Source of the DNA: Microcaldota archaeon
GTDB lineage: Archaea; Micrarchaeota; Micrarchaeia; Anstonellales; Bilamarchaeaceae
DNA length: 7,148 nucleotides
Assembly (NCBI GenBank): GCA_021823425.1
Contig: JAKANX010000048.1
Span: 1 to 7,148 of the forward strand
Direction: 5' to 3'
In this document: one piece after another, positions 1 to 5,385 of the stretch
How positions within the stretch are numbered: the stretch's first letter is position 1
Layout of the letters: each line of letters opens with the position of its first letter
The notes under the pieces: generated by a model
What the model saw: the letters and a program-made list of their open reading frames with translations, nothing else
Database searches by the model: none
What the model was told of the DNA's origin: nothing
Position numbers and translations under genes: made by a program

Positions 1-945
1 CAGGACGCGGCGATGCGCAAGGCCTGCTCCAAGCTGCTCGGGGAAATAAGGCACCTTCAGGGCATGGGCAGGAGGATGGGGAAATCCGACGACTTGCGGA
101 AAATGGAGGACGCTGCCTTTTCGGTTGCGCGAGCCCAGCTGCAGATGTCCCGCGAGCTCCGCACAGCAGGAAACGAAACCGCAGCCTTGGACTTCCTCAT
201 GCGCGCGGCCTCCTCGTTCGCGAACGTCCCCCACGACGGAGGACGAACTGGCAGGGGCGCGTTCAATTACGCTGCGGATTGCTATATTGAGGCGCTCGCG
301 ATTCCTTCCAGGAAAGGCGACCTCGCCTTCCAGGCGGGCATGCGCGTGAAAATCGCCGAATCCCGCTTCAGGGAGGATTACAATTCAGGCTTTTTCGCCT
401 TGGGCAAGGCGAGCCGCGCCTATTCCGAGGCGCTTGATTTCCTCAGGGCGATGCCTGCGGAGGAAATGATGAAGCAGGACGAGCGCATCCAAGATGCGAT
501 AAGCAGGCTGAAGCGCTTCGGGGCCTCTGCGTCGGCCGACGAGAAGGCCCACGTCGTTCTCGGCCTTCAGGAAATCCGGATGAATTTCGAAAATCTCCTC
601 GCATTCATGACAAAATGCAAGGAAGCCCAGACGATGCTGCGCGGCGCAGGGCCGAGGATGTGGGCAGTAGGAATGACTTACGGAGCGTTCACCCCGAAGA
701 AGCAGGAGAAGCTCGGACTCATGAGTTCCGAATTGCAGGATTACCTGCGCGGCCTTCCGCAGGAAGTGCTTATTGCGCAGAAAGGGAACCTCGCATTCTT
801 GTTGGACGACCTTTCAAGGTACGCGAAATCCGCGGCCGAGATGTGCGGCGATTACGGGGACGCGAAGCAGGTCAAGGAAACGTTCCCCCCTGCCTTGGCG
901 AGGGTGCGCGCGGAGTTCGAAAAATTCAGCAGGCTTTTGGAATAG
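1..945 (+). CDS. Alpha-helical repeat-like protein, 5' end outside window
   Basis: The reading frame is open from the left edge, where QDAA precedes the first visible ATG at 13, to TAG at 943-945. No ribosome binding site precedes ATG 13, and the sequence reads as coding through it, so the true start probably lies outside. The visible 310 residues are almost entirely predicted helix, with alternating Ala/Leu and charged residues and several aromatic-rich helices (about 82-95 and 121-145) that look like tetratricopeptide or SNAP-like helical hairpins. No catalytic motif, signal peptide or membrane segment is visible. A scaffold or protein-binding role would be usual for such folds, but this is inference. 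The minus-strand gene at the right edge has a similar helical character; whether they are related cannot be judged by eye. I do not recognise the family. Confidence 0.75.
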   Translation, partial: QDAAMRKACSKLLGEIRHLQGMGRRMGKSDDLRKMEDAAFSVARAQLQMSRELRTAGNETAALDFLMRAASSFANVPHDGGRTGRGAFNYAADCYIEALAIPSRKGDLAFQAGMRVKIAESRFREDYNSGFFALGKASRAYSEALDFLRAMPAEEMMKQDERIQDAISRLKRFGASASADEKAHVVLGLQEIRMNFENLLAFMTKCKEAQTMLRGAGPRMWAVGMTYGAFTPKKQEKLGLMSSELQDYLRGLPQEVLIAQKGNLAFLLDDLSRYAKSAAEMCGDYGDAKQVKETFPPALARVRAEFEKFSRLLE

Positions 946-962
946 TTTATTGAAATAGAAGT

Positions 963-1277
963 GAGGGCCAGCGGAAAGGTTCATCCTTACCGCCGAGCCT
1001 GTAGTGTCTTGTGAGGAGAAATCCTGGCTGCAGGATGCAGCCAGGCTCCCGAATTCTTTGAATCCTTGTGAGCCTGATTTTGATTTGCCATTTAGCACGG
1101 AGGAATATGAGAGGGGAAGGACGGAAAAAGAGCGCCGGGGGCGGAGGTGGGTAATTAGTGCCCCCGGCTAATGTACACAAGCGGATCAGAAAAAATTGGG
1201 TGGGAGGATTCTGGTCCGCCATATGTGTAACTTTGATGTGTTGTATCTGGGTAGGTAATTCACATCATCCGGCCTTC
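963..1277 (+). ncRNA. Candidate structured RNA, multi-stem
   Basis: This fills most of the 364-nt gap between two genes. It shows a terminal stem (963-969 with 1271-1277, 7 bp, one G-U) enclosing five separate helices. They are 971-993 (4+4 bp around an A-A mismatch, loop TTCAT); 1023-1031/1037-1045 (9 bp perfect, loop AGGAT, extended by GGAG/CTCC at 1016-1019/1046-1049); 1134-1142/1160-1168 (9 bp perfect, GC-rich); 1174-1179/1224-1229 plus 1181-1191/1209-1219 (6 and 11 bp, one G-U); and 1234-1240/1261-1267 (7 bp). The two wobble pairs are G-U only if the plus strand is the RNA. I found neither the RNase P core motifs nor the SRP helix 8 motif. An AT-rich TTTATTG at 946-952 would predict a start near 975, which does not fit the terminal stem, so the promoter is unresolved. 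It could also be non-transcribed palindromic DNA. Confidence 0.35.
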
Positions 1278-1282
1278 CCCTC

Positions 1283-1318
1283 TTGCCCTTTCGGGCAGTC
1301 GCCTTGCATTTACGCAAG
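1283..1318 (-). terminator. Two hairpins at the 3' end of the regulator gene
   Basis: Read on the minus strand, the stop codon at 1310-1312 lies in the loop of a 5-bp hairpin (1303-1307/1314-1318). It is followed by TGCCC-GAAA-GGGCA (1284-1297), a stem capped by a GNRA tetraloop. The GNRA loop exists only on the minus strand, which suggests the structure belongs to the 3' end of the regulator mRNA. There is no strong U-tract after it, so an RNA-stabilising 3' structure is as likely as a terminator. Confidence 0.3.
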
Positions 1319-1750
1319 TGAGAAGAAAACCTTCTTTCCTACGTGCTTTTTGACAACGACCCCCAAATCGTGGAGTCTGTTCAGCCTTGCGGACGCGGCG
1401 TTCTTTCCCTTGTATCCGAACTTCGTCCGGACGTCTTCCGCAGTCTTCGGGCCTTCTTTAAGGAACGAGACAATCGCCTCGTCCACTTCCGGAAGCATGC
1501 GCTCCCCCGCGCTTGCGGGCGCCCGCGCGCTTCCCTTTTCCGCGAGCCTCATTTCCAGGCTTTCAATCTTGGCGAGCAGGGTCTTGAGTATGCGGTTGGT
1601 GTTCTCGCGCTCCTCCCGAAGGAGGTAGACGAGCTCGCCAAGCACGACCGGGTCGTTGAACTTCTCCATGTTCCGCTCAACGTCCTTCCTCACCTGCTCG
1701 CGGACATCCTGGTTAGCTTTAAATATCTTGTCTTCGTTAGCGTCAGCCAT
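1310..1750 (-). CDS. Coiled-coil winged-helix transcriptional regulator
   Basis: This 146-residue protein has two clear parts. Residues about 36-72 form a charged heptad-like helix rich in Leu and Glu, probably a dimerising coiled coil, and a short Ala/Gly/Pro linker follows. Residues about 88-146 look like a winged helix-turn-helix: a first helix (EAIVSFLKEG), then the pattern TAEDVRTKFGY, then a recognition-like helix (NAASARLNRLHDLG) and a beta wing (VVVKKHVGKKVFFSL). This arrangement is typical of small archaeal DNA-binding regulators. The start is well supported by AGGTGAT three bases before the ATG, a match to the archaeal anti-Shine-Dalgarno sequence. A TATA box about 160 bp upstream predicts a leader of about 137 nt with strong hairpins, and phased repeats next to that TATA box suggest autoregulation. 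The regulated target and any ligand are unknown. Confidence 0.82.
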   Translation of the reverse strand: MADANEDKIFKANQDVREQVRKDVERNMEKFNDPVVLGELVYLLREERENTNRILKTLLAKIESLEMRLAEKGSARAPASAGERMLPEVDEAIVSFLKEGPKTAEDVRTKFGYKGKNAASARLNRLHDLGVVVKKHVGKKVFFSLA

Positions 1751-1759
1751 CGGATCACC
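1751..1759 (-). promoter_or_regulatory. Shine-Dalgarno site of the regulator gene
   Basis: On the minus strand AGGTGAT lies just before CCG-ATG. It is the best ribosome binding site of the minus-strand genes and fixes the start at 1750. It also shows that this mRNA has a leader, unlike the apparently leaderless neighbours. Confidence 0.6.
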
Positions 1760-1803
1760 TGTTGCGACGCTCGTGACATACCTTGATATGTGCGCGATGT
1801 GTT

Positions 1804-1851
1804 CCGAAATTGGATTCCAATTTCGGTATTTTCGCCGGGTCGCCGGCGAAA
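1804..1851 (-). promoter_or_regulatory. Tandem strong hairpins in the regulator's 5' leader
   Basis: Two perfect hairpins are separated by 3 nt: CCGAAATTGG/CCAATTTCGG (1804-1813/1817-1826, 10 bp, 3-nt loop) and TTTCGCCGG/CCGGCGAAA (1830-1838/1843-1851, 9 bp, 4-nt loop). They lie between the predicted transcription start near 1887 and the ribosome binding site at 1751-1759, so they would be folded in the 5' untranslated region of the regulator mRNA. A weaker hairpin, ACATA/TATGT, lies at about 1778-1793. No U-tract follows, so they do not look like simple terminators. Possible roles are mRNA stabilisation, a protein-binding leader or a cis-acting regulatory element. Confidence 0.5.
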
Positions 1852-1875
1852 TGTTTGTGATTGCGTTGCGATGAA

Positions 1876-1905
1876 ATCATGCAACAATCATGATTGTATC
1901 ATGAT
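1876..1905 (-). promoter_or_regulatory. Three 11-bp-phased ATCATG repeats, candidate operator
   Basis: ATCATG starts at 1876, 1887 and 1898, exactly 11 bp apart. The last two copies are the full self-complementary octamer ATCATGAT separated by TGT. The array starts 4 bp from the TATA box (1909-1918) and covers the predicted transcription start near 1887. One-turn phasing places all copies on the same face of the helix, as expected for cooperative binding of a dimeric protein. Blocking the initiation region would repress transcription. The obvious candidate binder is the winged-helix protein encoded by the downstream gene, but this is inference. Confidence 0.5.
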
Positions 1906-1908
1906 AGG

Positions 1909-1918
1909 TTTTATAAAT
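1909..1918 (-). promoter_or_regulatory. TATA box of the regulator gene
   Basis: On the minus strand this reads ATTTATAAAA, a near-consensus archaeal TATA box. Transcription would start about 26 nt on, near 1887. No plus-strand gene follows it, so the minus-strand direction is preferred. Confidence 0.55.
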
Positions 1919-1978
1919 CTTCCGTTCAGCCCTATTTTTCATCCCTGAAACGTTTTTCAAAATTCGCACTCCCAAGGC

Positions 1979-2440
1979 TCAATATTTGGAAATTCGCAGC
2001 ACCGCGGTACCCTTTCCGGCGTCGCCCCCGCTGAGCTCAACGACGTATTTCGGATTCGCCTTGGGCACGGCAGCGCCGCAATGCCTCCAAAGCTCCACCT
2101 TCTCGCTGCGCCCCTTGCCGTCGGAGATTTTCGCGTCCGCGATTAGCTCGGGTTTTCCGTTTCCCCTTCCGTAAAGAATGAAGCCTGCGATTTTCACCGA
2201 AAGCCCGTCCACGCGCTGCGCCCGCCCTTCCCTCACGGGCACGGCCTTCGCGGCGTTCCGGTGCGCCACGGGCGCCGGCTTTTTCCGCTCGCCGTAATCC
2301 GCGGACCTGTAAGCGGCAAGTGAAGCGTTCGTATACGCCTTCTGCGCAGCCTCGCACTGCGGCGCAATCTTCCCAAAGTAAGAACAGGCGATGAGCGGAA
2401 CGATGATTGCCGCAGCCGCGAGTTTCCTTCCTGCCCCCAT
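1979..2440 (-). CDS. Putative small lipoprotein, unknown function
   Basis: This 153-residue protein begins with a basic MGAGRK, then a hydrophobic segment (about 7-18) ending in LIAC (16-19). That resembles a lipobox, with Cys19 as the would-be lipid-attached residue, so the protein is probably exported and membrane-anchored. The middle (about 30-78) is basic, Ala/Pro-rich and probably extended. The C-terminal part (about 79-153) has alternating beta-type stretches (LSVKIAGFILYG, KYVVELSGG, TAVLRISKY) suggestive of a small beta domain. Cys29 and Cys121 could form a disulphide outside the cell. The start at 2440 lies 26 nt from the centre of a TATA box, as expected for a leaderless transcript. 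I do not recognise a family. It faces away from the plus-strand HTH/PIN pair and shares their intergenic space. Confidence 0.65.
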   Translation of the reverse strand: MGAGRKLAAAAIIVPLIACSYFGKIAPQCEAAQKAYTNASLAAYRSADYGERKKPAPVAHRNAAKAVPVREGRAQRVDGLSVKIAGFILYGRGNGKPELIADAKISDGKGRSEKVELWRHCGAAVPKANPKYVVELSGGDAGKGTAVLRISKY

Positions 2441-2459
2441 GCATCCATATCCACGAAAA

Positions 2460-2473
2460 CGTTTTATAAAACG
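2460..2473 (-). promoter_or_regulatory. TATA box inside a perfect 14-bp palindrome
   Basis: CGTTTTATAAAACG is its own reverse complement. Its centre is 26 nt from the ATG at 2440 on the minus strand, so it fits as the TATA box of the lipoprotein gene with a leaderless start. Its symmetry means it could also recruit TBP in the plus direction, but the predicted start there, near 2493, is about 40 nt before the next gene. Confidence 0.6.
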
Positions 2474-2507
2474 GGGGTGCGGAGAAAGGAATAAAAACGC
2501 AGTGCCC

Positions 2508-2515
2508 TTTATCTA
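2508..2515 (+). promoter_or_regulatory. Candidate TATA box of the HTH/PIN operon
   Basis: TTTATCTA begins 26 nt upstream of ATG 2534, in an otherwise mixed intergenic stretch. A second AT-rich tract (AATAAAAA, about 2489-2496) would instead start RNA near 2520, leaving a short leader with GGTG at 2524-2527. Both choices agree with translation from 2534. Confidence 0.4.
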
Positions 2516-2533
2516 AAGCAAACGGTGCGAGCG

Positions 2534-3082
2534 ATGAAACCCCACGAATACATGAACGAGATTTATTCGGCATTCAGGAAGCGCGACGCCAAGAAGCTCA
2601 GGAAGCTCGACGAGTCCATGATGCGCGAGGCATCGCTCGCCTACTCCAAGAAGCTCTTTTACATGGCCGTCATATCGTACGTGCTTTCCAAGATACTGAG
2701 CAAGCCGAGGTTCCTCGAGCCCCATTACAAGGACCGCATAGACGCGATAGAGAAATCGCTTGAGACGATATCCCTGTGCAAGGACGAGGACTGCCCCGAG
2801 GACAAGTTCGTGGCGCACTTCCAGGACCTTGAAAAGCGCATAAAGAACATCGAGGCCGAGGACGCCCGTTTCGTAATAGACCTTCTTTCAAAAGGCAAGC
2901 TCAAGGTCGCGGCGACGCTCTACGCGCAGGGCATGTCGCTCGGAACCGCGGCCGAAATCACGAGCGTGGAGAAGCACGAGATTCTCTCGTACGCGGGGCA
3001 CACCATGATGTTCGATAGGATGAAGGAGGAAATGACCGTCCAGGCCCGCCTCAAGGCGCTCAAGGCACTGGTGGAGGGATAA
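2534..3082 (+). CDS. UPF0175-like helix-turn-helix protein, PIN partner
   Basis: From ATG 2534 the protein has 182 residues; a GTG at 2525 would add three. Residues 1-115 are charged and helical, with no family I recognise, and contain a CKDEDC pair of cysteines (82, 87). Residues about 122-156 (KLKVAATLYAQGMSLGTAAEITS...) resemble the helix-turn-helix of UPF0175 proteins, in which a segment of the type LYREGKISLGKAAELAG is characteristic. UPF0175 proteins are often encoded next to PIN-domain proteins and are thought to act as their antitoxins or regulators. Here the stop is one base before the ATG of a PIN-domain gene, and GGAGGG inside the end of this gene serves as its ribosome binding site, so the two are co-translated. 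The long N-terminal domain is unusual for UPF0175, which is normally well under 100 residues. Confidence 0.72.
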   Translation: MKPHEYMNEIYSAFRKRDAKKLRKLDESMMREASLAYSKKLFYMAVISYVLSKILSKPRFLEPHYKDRIDAIEKSLETISLCKDEDCPEDKFVAHFQDLEKRIKNIEAEDARFVIDLLSKGKLKVAATLYAQGMSLGTAAEITSVEKHEILSYAGHTMMFDRMKEEMTVQARLKALKALVEG

Positions 3083-3083
3083 C

Positions 3084-3767
3084 ATGGGCAAGGAAATATT
3101 GTGCGACTCCAGCGCCCTGATTTCAATTACGGATTCGTGCATCGCGCACGCGCTCCCGTTCCTCGCAAGGAAGTTCAACATCTCATTCATAATCACAGAG
3201 ACGATTGAATACGAGTGCGTGACGCACCCGCTAAGCCTCGCTACAAAGGCGTACGCGTTTTCCGCGCTGCGCATCGCGAACGCGCTCCAGAACGGGACGC
3301 TCGTGAAGGTGAAATCCAATCCCGAGATAATCGCCAAGAGGGACGAGATACTCAGGCTCACCAACAACATCTTCTTCTCGCAGGGCAGGCCCATGACGCT
3401 CGTGCAGGCGGGCGAGGCCGAGATGCTCGCGCTCGCAAACGACCTCAAGATAAGGCACCTGCTCATGGACGAGCGCACCACGCGCCTCCTCATTGAGGCG
3501 CCCTTCAAGATAAAGGACCACTTCGAGGAGGAGTTCCACACCAACGTGATGGTGAACCGCGAGAATCTAGACAAGTTCAGCGACATGGTGCGCGGCATGC
3601 AGGTCTCGCGCAGCTCGGAGCTGCTCGCGCTCGCGTACGAGAACGGATATTTCGACGACTACAAGAATTTGAAGAAGGACGCTTATTCGGCCGCGCTCTA
3701 CAGGCTCAAGTACGCGGGCTGCGGCATACGCTACGACGAGCTTGAAGAGCTCGCCAAGATGGCCTAG
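3084..3767 (+). CDS. PIN-domain protein, probable ribonuclease
   Basis: The N-terminal part has the PIN pattern: CDSSALI with Asp8, then ITETIEYE with acidic residues 39-44, GEAEMLALA with Glu111/Glu113, and LLMDERTTR with Asp129. These acidic residues would bind the metal ions used to cut RNA. At 227 residues it is much longer than a VapC toxin (about 130). The extra part, about 145-227, is helical and charged and may bind a partner or substrate. It starts one base after the HTH gene with a good GGAGGG site at 3073-3078. Two readings are possible: a toxin-antitoxin-like pair, or a conserved RNA-processing PIN protein with a dedicated HTH partner. The size and the complete acidic set argue for an active enzyme; they do not decide between these. 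Confidence 0.78.
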   Translation: MGKEILCDSSALISITDSCIAHALPFLARKFNISFIITETIEYECVTHPLSLATKAYAFSALRIANALQNGTLVKVKSNPEIIAKRDEILRLTNNIFFSQGRPMTLVQAGEAEMLALANDLKIRHLLMDERTTRLLIEAPFKIKDHFEEEFHTNVMVNRENLDKFSDMVRGMQVSRSSELLALAYENGYFDDYKNLKKDAYSAALYRLKYAGCGIRYDELEELAKMA

Positions 3768-3786
3768 CCCGGTTTCGGTCTTGCAA

Positions 3787-4440
3787 ATGGATTTACCTAA
3801 GGCAAAAGTTGTGATTGACAAGCGCGAGCGCGGCTTCGCGTCCCTGTTTTCCGGGCTCGGCGCGGACGTGGAGGAGAAAATGCTGGAAGTGGGCGATTTC
3901 CTCTGCTCCGACCGCACCGTAATCGAGCGCAAGACGCGCGACGATTTCGAATCCTCGGTTTTGGACGGCAGGCTCTTTTCCCAGCTCCCGAACCTCTGCT
4001 CCAACTTCGAGAACGTGATAATCATAGTGGAGGGCGAGCGCAAGGAGGACGGCTCGCTCTCCCGCGCGGCGCTGATGGGCGCCTACGCAACCGTAATGAC
4101 CGACTTCCACGCCTCGCTCTTCTTCACCCGCAACGAGAAATCAACTGCGGAACTCGTTTACGCGATTGCAAGGCACGAGCAGCTCGGAAAGAAAAGGGAG
4201 ATGCGCATATTCGCAAAAAGGAAGACGCACACGCTCGCGCAGACGCAGCGTTCCATTGCCGAGATGCTCCCGATGGTCGGCCCGTCCATGGCCAAGAAAC
4301 TGCTCATGCACTTCGGGTCCCTTGAAATGCTCTTCCGCGCGAGCGAGCAGGAGTTCCTGCAAATTGAAGGAATGGGCGAAAAGAAGGCGAAAGCCATTTA
4401 CAGGACCATCCGGGAAGCCTACAATCCAGAAGACGATTAG
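3787..4440 (+). CDS. xpf: XPF/Hef-type ERCC4 structure-specific endonuclease
   Basis: The N-terminal half is an ERCC4 nuclease domain, with VVIDKRE (7-14, Asp11 and Glu14) and the complete GDX(n)ERKX3D signature (Gly36-Asp37, Glu47-Arg48-Lys49, Asp53), followed by DGRLFSQ. The C-terminal part has two helix-hairpin-helix motifs (about 156-181 and 184-212, with the turns MVGPSM and IEGMGEKK) that bind branched DNA. Known relatives cut 3' flaps, forks and similar structures in replication-fork repair and nucleotide excision repair. At 217 residues it matches the short archaeal form without the Hef helicase. The short crenarchaeal proteins carry a C-terminal PCNA-binding motif, but none is visible here (the end is AYNPEDD). 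The ATG at 3787 is chosen because homology begins there; the frame runs open to a TTG at 3742 inside the PIN gene. It lies 19 bases after the PIN gene, so it is probably the third gene of the operon, although no clear ribosome binding site is seen. Confidence 0.92.
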   Translation: MDLPKAKVVIDKRERGFASLFSGLGADVEEKMLEVGDFLCSDRTVIERKTRDDFESSVLDGRLFSQLPNLCSNFENVIIIVEGERKEDGSLSRAALMGAYATVMTDFHASLFFTRNEKSTAELVYAIARHEQLGKKREMRIFAKRKTHTLAQTQRSIAEMLPMVGPSMAKKLLMHFGSLEMLFRASEQEFLQIEGMGEKKAKAIYRTIREAYNPEDD

Positions 4441-4447
4441 CAACTAA

Positions 4448-4453
4448 TTTATA
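4448..4453 (+). promoter_or_regulatory. TATA box of the MBL nuclease gene
   Basis: TTTATA lies in an AT-rich patch just after the stop of the ERCC4 nuclease gene, with its centre 26-27 nt before ATG 4477. This predicts a leaderless mRNA and a transcription unit separate from the upstream operon. Confidence 0.6.
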
Positions 4454-4476
4454 CCTAAGGCGCGAAACCCGGATTT

Positions 4477-5355
4477 ATGCAAATCCCCTTTCCAGAAGGA
4501 GTCATCGCCCTGGACCACGGCAGCGGCGACATTTCCTTCGTTTCCCATGCGCATTCCGACCACCTCAACGGGGTGAAAGCAAAGGAGCGCCTTATCGCGA
4601 GCGAGGAGACAATCGCGTTGGGAAACCTTCCGGGGAAAAACGAAACCCCCAAAGGCGTGAAGATGCTAGACGCAGGCCACATACTCGGCTCGCGCCAGCT
4701 TTGCGTGGAAGCGGACGGAAAGAAAATCATATACACGGGGGACATGCGCACCCGCCCCTCCATGCTCTTCAAAGGCGCGGAAGTGGAGGAGTGCGACAAA
4801 CTGATTATAGAGAGCACGTACGGGGACCCGCAGTACAAATTCCCAGACTGCGAGGAAGTGTATTCCAAGATAGGGAAATGGGTGAATGCGAATTCCCAGA
4901 GCAATCTGCTCATCGGCGGCTACGCGCTCGGAAAGTCCCAGGAGCTCATCAAGATACTCAATTCCTTCGGAGTCGCGCCCGTGGTGGACAGGAACATAGA
5001 GCGATTCAACTCCGTTTATGAAAAATTCGGGGTGAAATTGGACCGCGCAGTGGTCGGAACGCCGGAAGCCGAAGAGGCGATGGGCAGGCCGTTCGTGGGG
5101 ATAGTGGAAATGAAAAGGGCAAAAAGGTATTTCGCGCACAGGCTTTCAGAGGCGTTCAACCGCAAAACATTGGTTGCAGTAGCCACCGGCTGGGCGCTCA
5201 ACTACAGGTTCGACACCGACGCCGCGTTCGTCCTCAGCGACCACGCGGACTTCGAGGATTTGCTCGGATACGTGCGCGGCACGAACGCCAAGGAGATAGA
5301 ATTCGTGCACGGGGACGGCACGCACCTCCAGAGCAGGCTTGCCATGCTCGCATGA
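4477..5355 (+). CDS. Metallo-beta-lactamase/beta-CASP nuclease
   Basis: The protein carries the motifs of the MBL fold: HAHSDH (24-29, the HxHxDH zinc site), AGHILGS (His68) and YTGDM (Asp89). It then has ESTYGDP (Glu112), typical of the beta-CASP branch, LSDHADF (His256) and a C-terminal VHGDG (His278). Enzymes of this branch use two zinc ions to cut nucleic acids; they include archaeal 3'-end-processing factor-like exonucleases, bacterial LigD-neighbour exonucleases and the SNM1/Artemis DNA repair nucleases. At 292 residues it is shorter than aCPSF1/2-type proteins (over 400) and lacks their KH domains, so it fits the short exonuclease class. Its position next to an ERCC4 nuclease favours a DNA repair role, but RNA processing is equally possible from sequence alone. 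The start is supported by a correctly spaced TATA box. Confidence 0.88.
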   Translation: MQIPFPEGVIALDHGSGDISFVSHAHSDHLNGVKAKERLIASEETIALGNLPGKNETPKGVKMLDAGHILGSRQLCVEADGKKIIYTGDMRTRPSMLFKGAEVEECDKLIIESTYGDPQYKFPDCEEVYSKIGKWVNANSQSNLLIGGYALGKSQELIKILNSFGVAPVVDRNIERFNSVYEKFGVKLDRAVVGTPEAEEAMGRPFVGIVEMKRAKRYFAHRLSEAFNRKTLVAVATGWALNYRFDTDAAFVLSDHADFEDLLGYVRGTNAKEIEFVHGDGTHLQSRLAMLA

Positions 5356-5363
5356 TTTAAATA
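5356..5363 (+). promoter_or_regulatory. TATA box of the small helical protein gene
   Basis: TTTAAATA immediately follows the stop codon of the MBL nuclease gene, with its centre 26-27 nt before ATG 5386. The mRNA would be leaderless. Confidence 0.62.
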
Positions 5364-5385
5364 ATGTTTCTAATCAAATAAAATC

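Noticed and set aside
963..1277. RNase P RNA or SRP RNA identity for the structured region
   Set aside because: GAGGAGAAATCC at 1014-1025 only loosely recalls the RNase P GAGGAAAGTCC core and no ACAGAA...GGCTTA partner is present. The SRP helix 8 GGAAG/AGCA motif is not found on either strand.
1158..1628. Plus-strand frame of 156 residues
   Set aside because: Two thirds of it is antisense to the regulator gene, which has clear domain structure, a good ribosome binding site and a promoter. The start lies within a GC-rich hairpin and the composition is atypical (many Cys, Ser, Phe).
1690..1887. Minus-strand TTG-started frame of 65 residues upstream of the regulator
   Set aside because: Its TTG lies at the predicted transcription start, which is suggestive, but the sequence covers the hairpins and phased repeats, looks non-coding and overlaps the regulator gene in another frame.
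2037..2573. Long minus-strand frame of 178 residues overlapping the lipoprotein gene
   Set aside because: It is Arg/Gly-rich, typical of a shadow frame in GC-rich DNA, and runs through the promoter region and the start of the HTH gene. The 1979-2440 frame has a signal sequence and a correctly spaced TATA box.
3742..3786. N-terminal extension of the ERCC4 nuclease to TTG 3742
   Set aside because: The extra 15 residues overlap the end of the PIN gene and have no ERCC4 character. The conserved domain begins right after ATG 3787.
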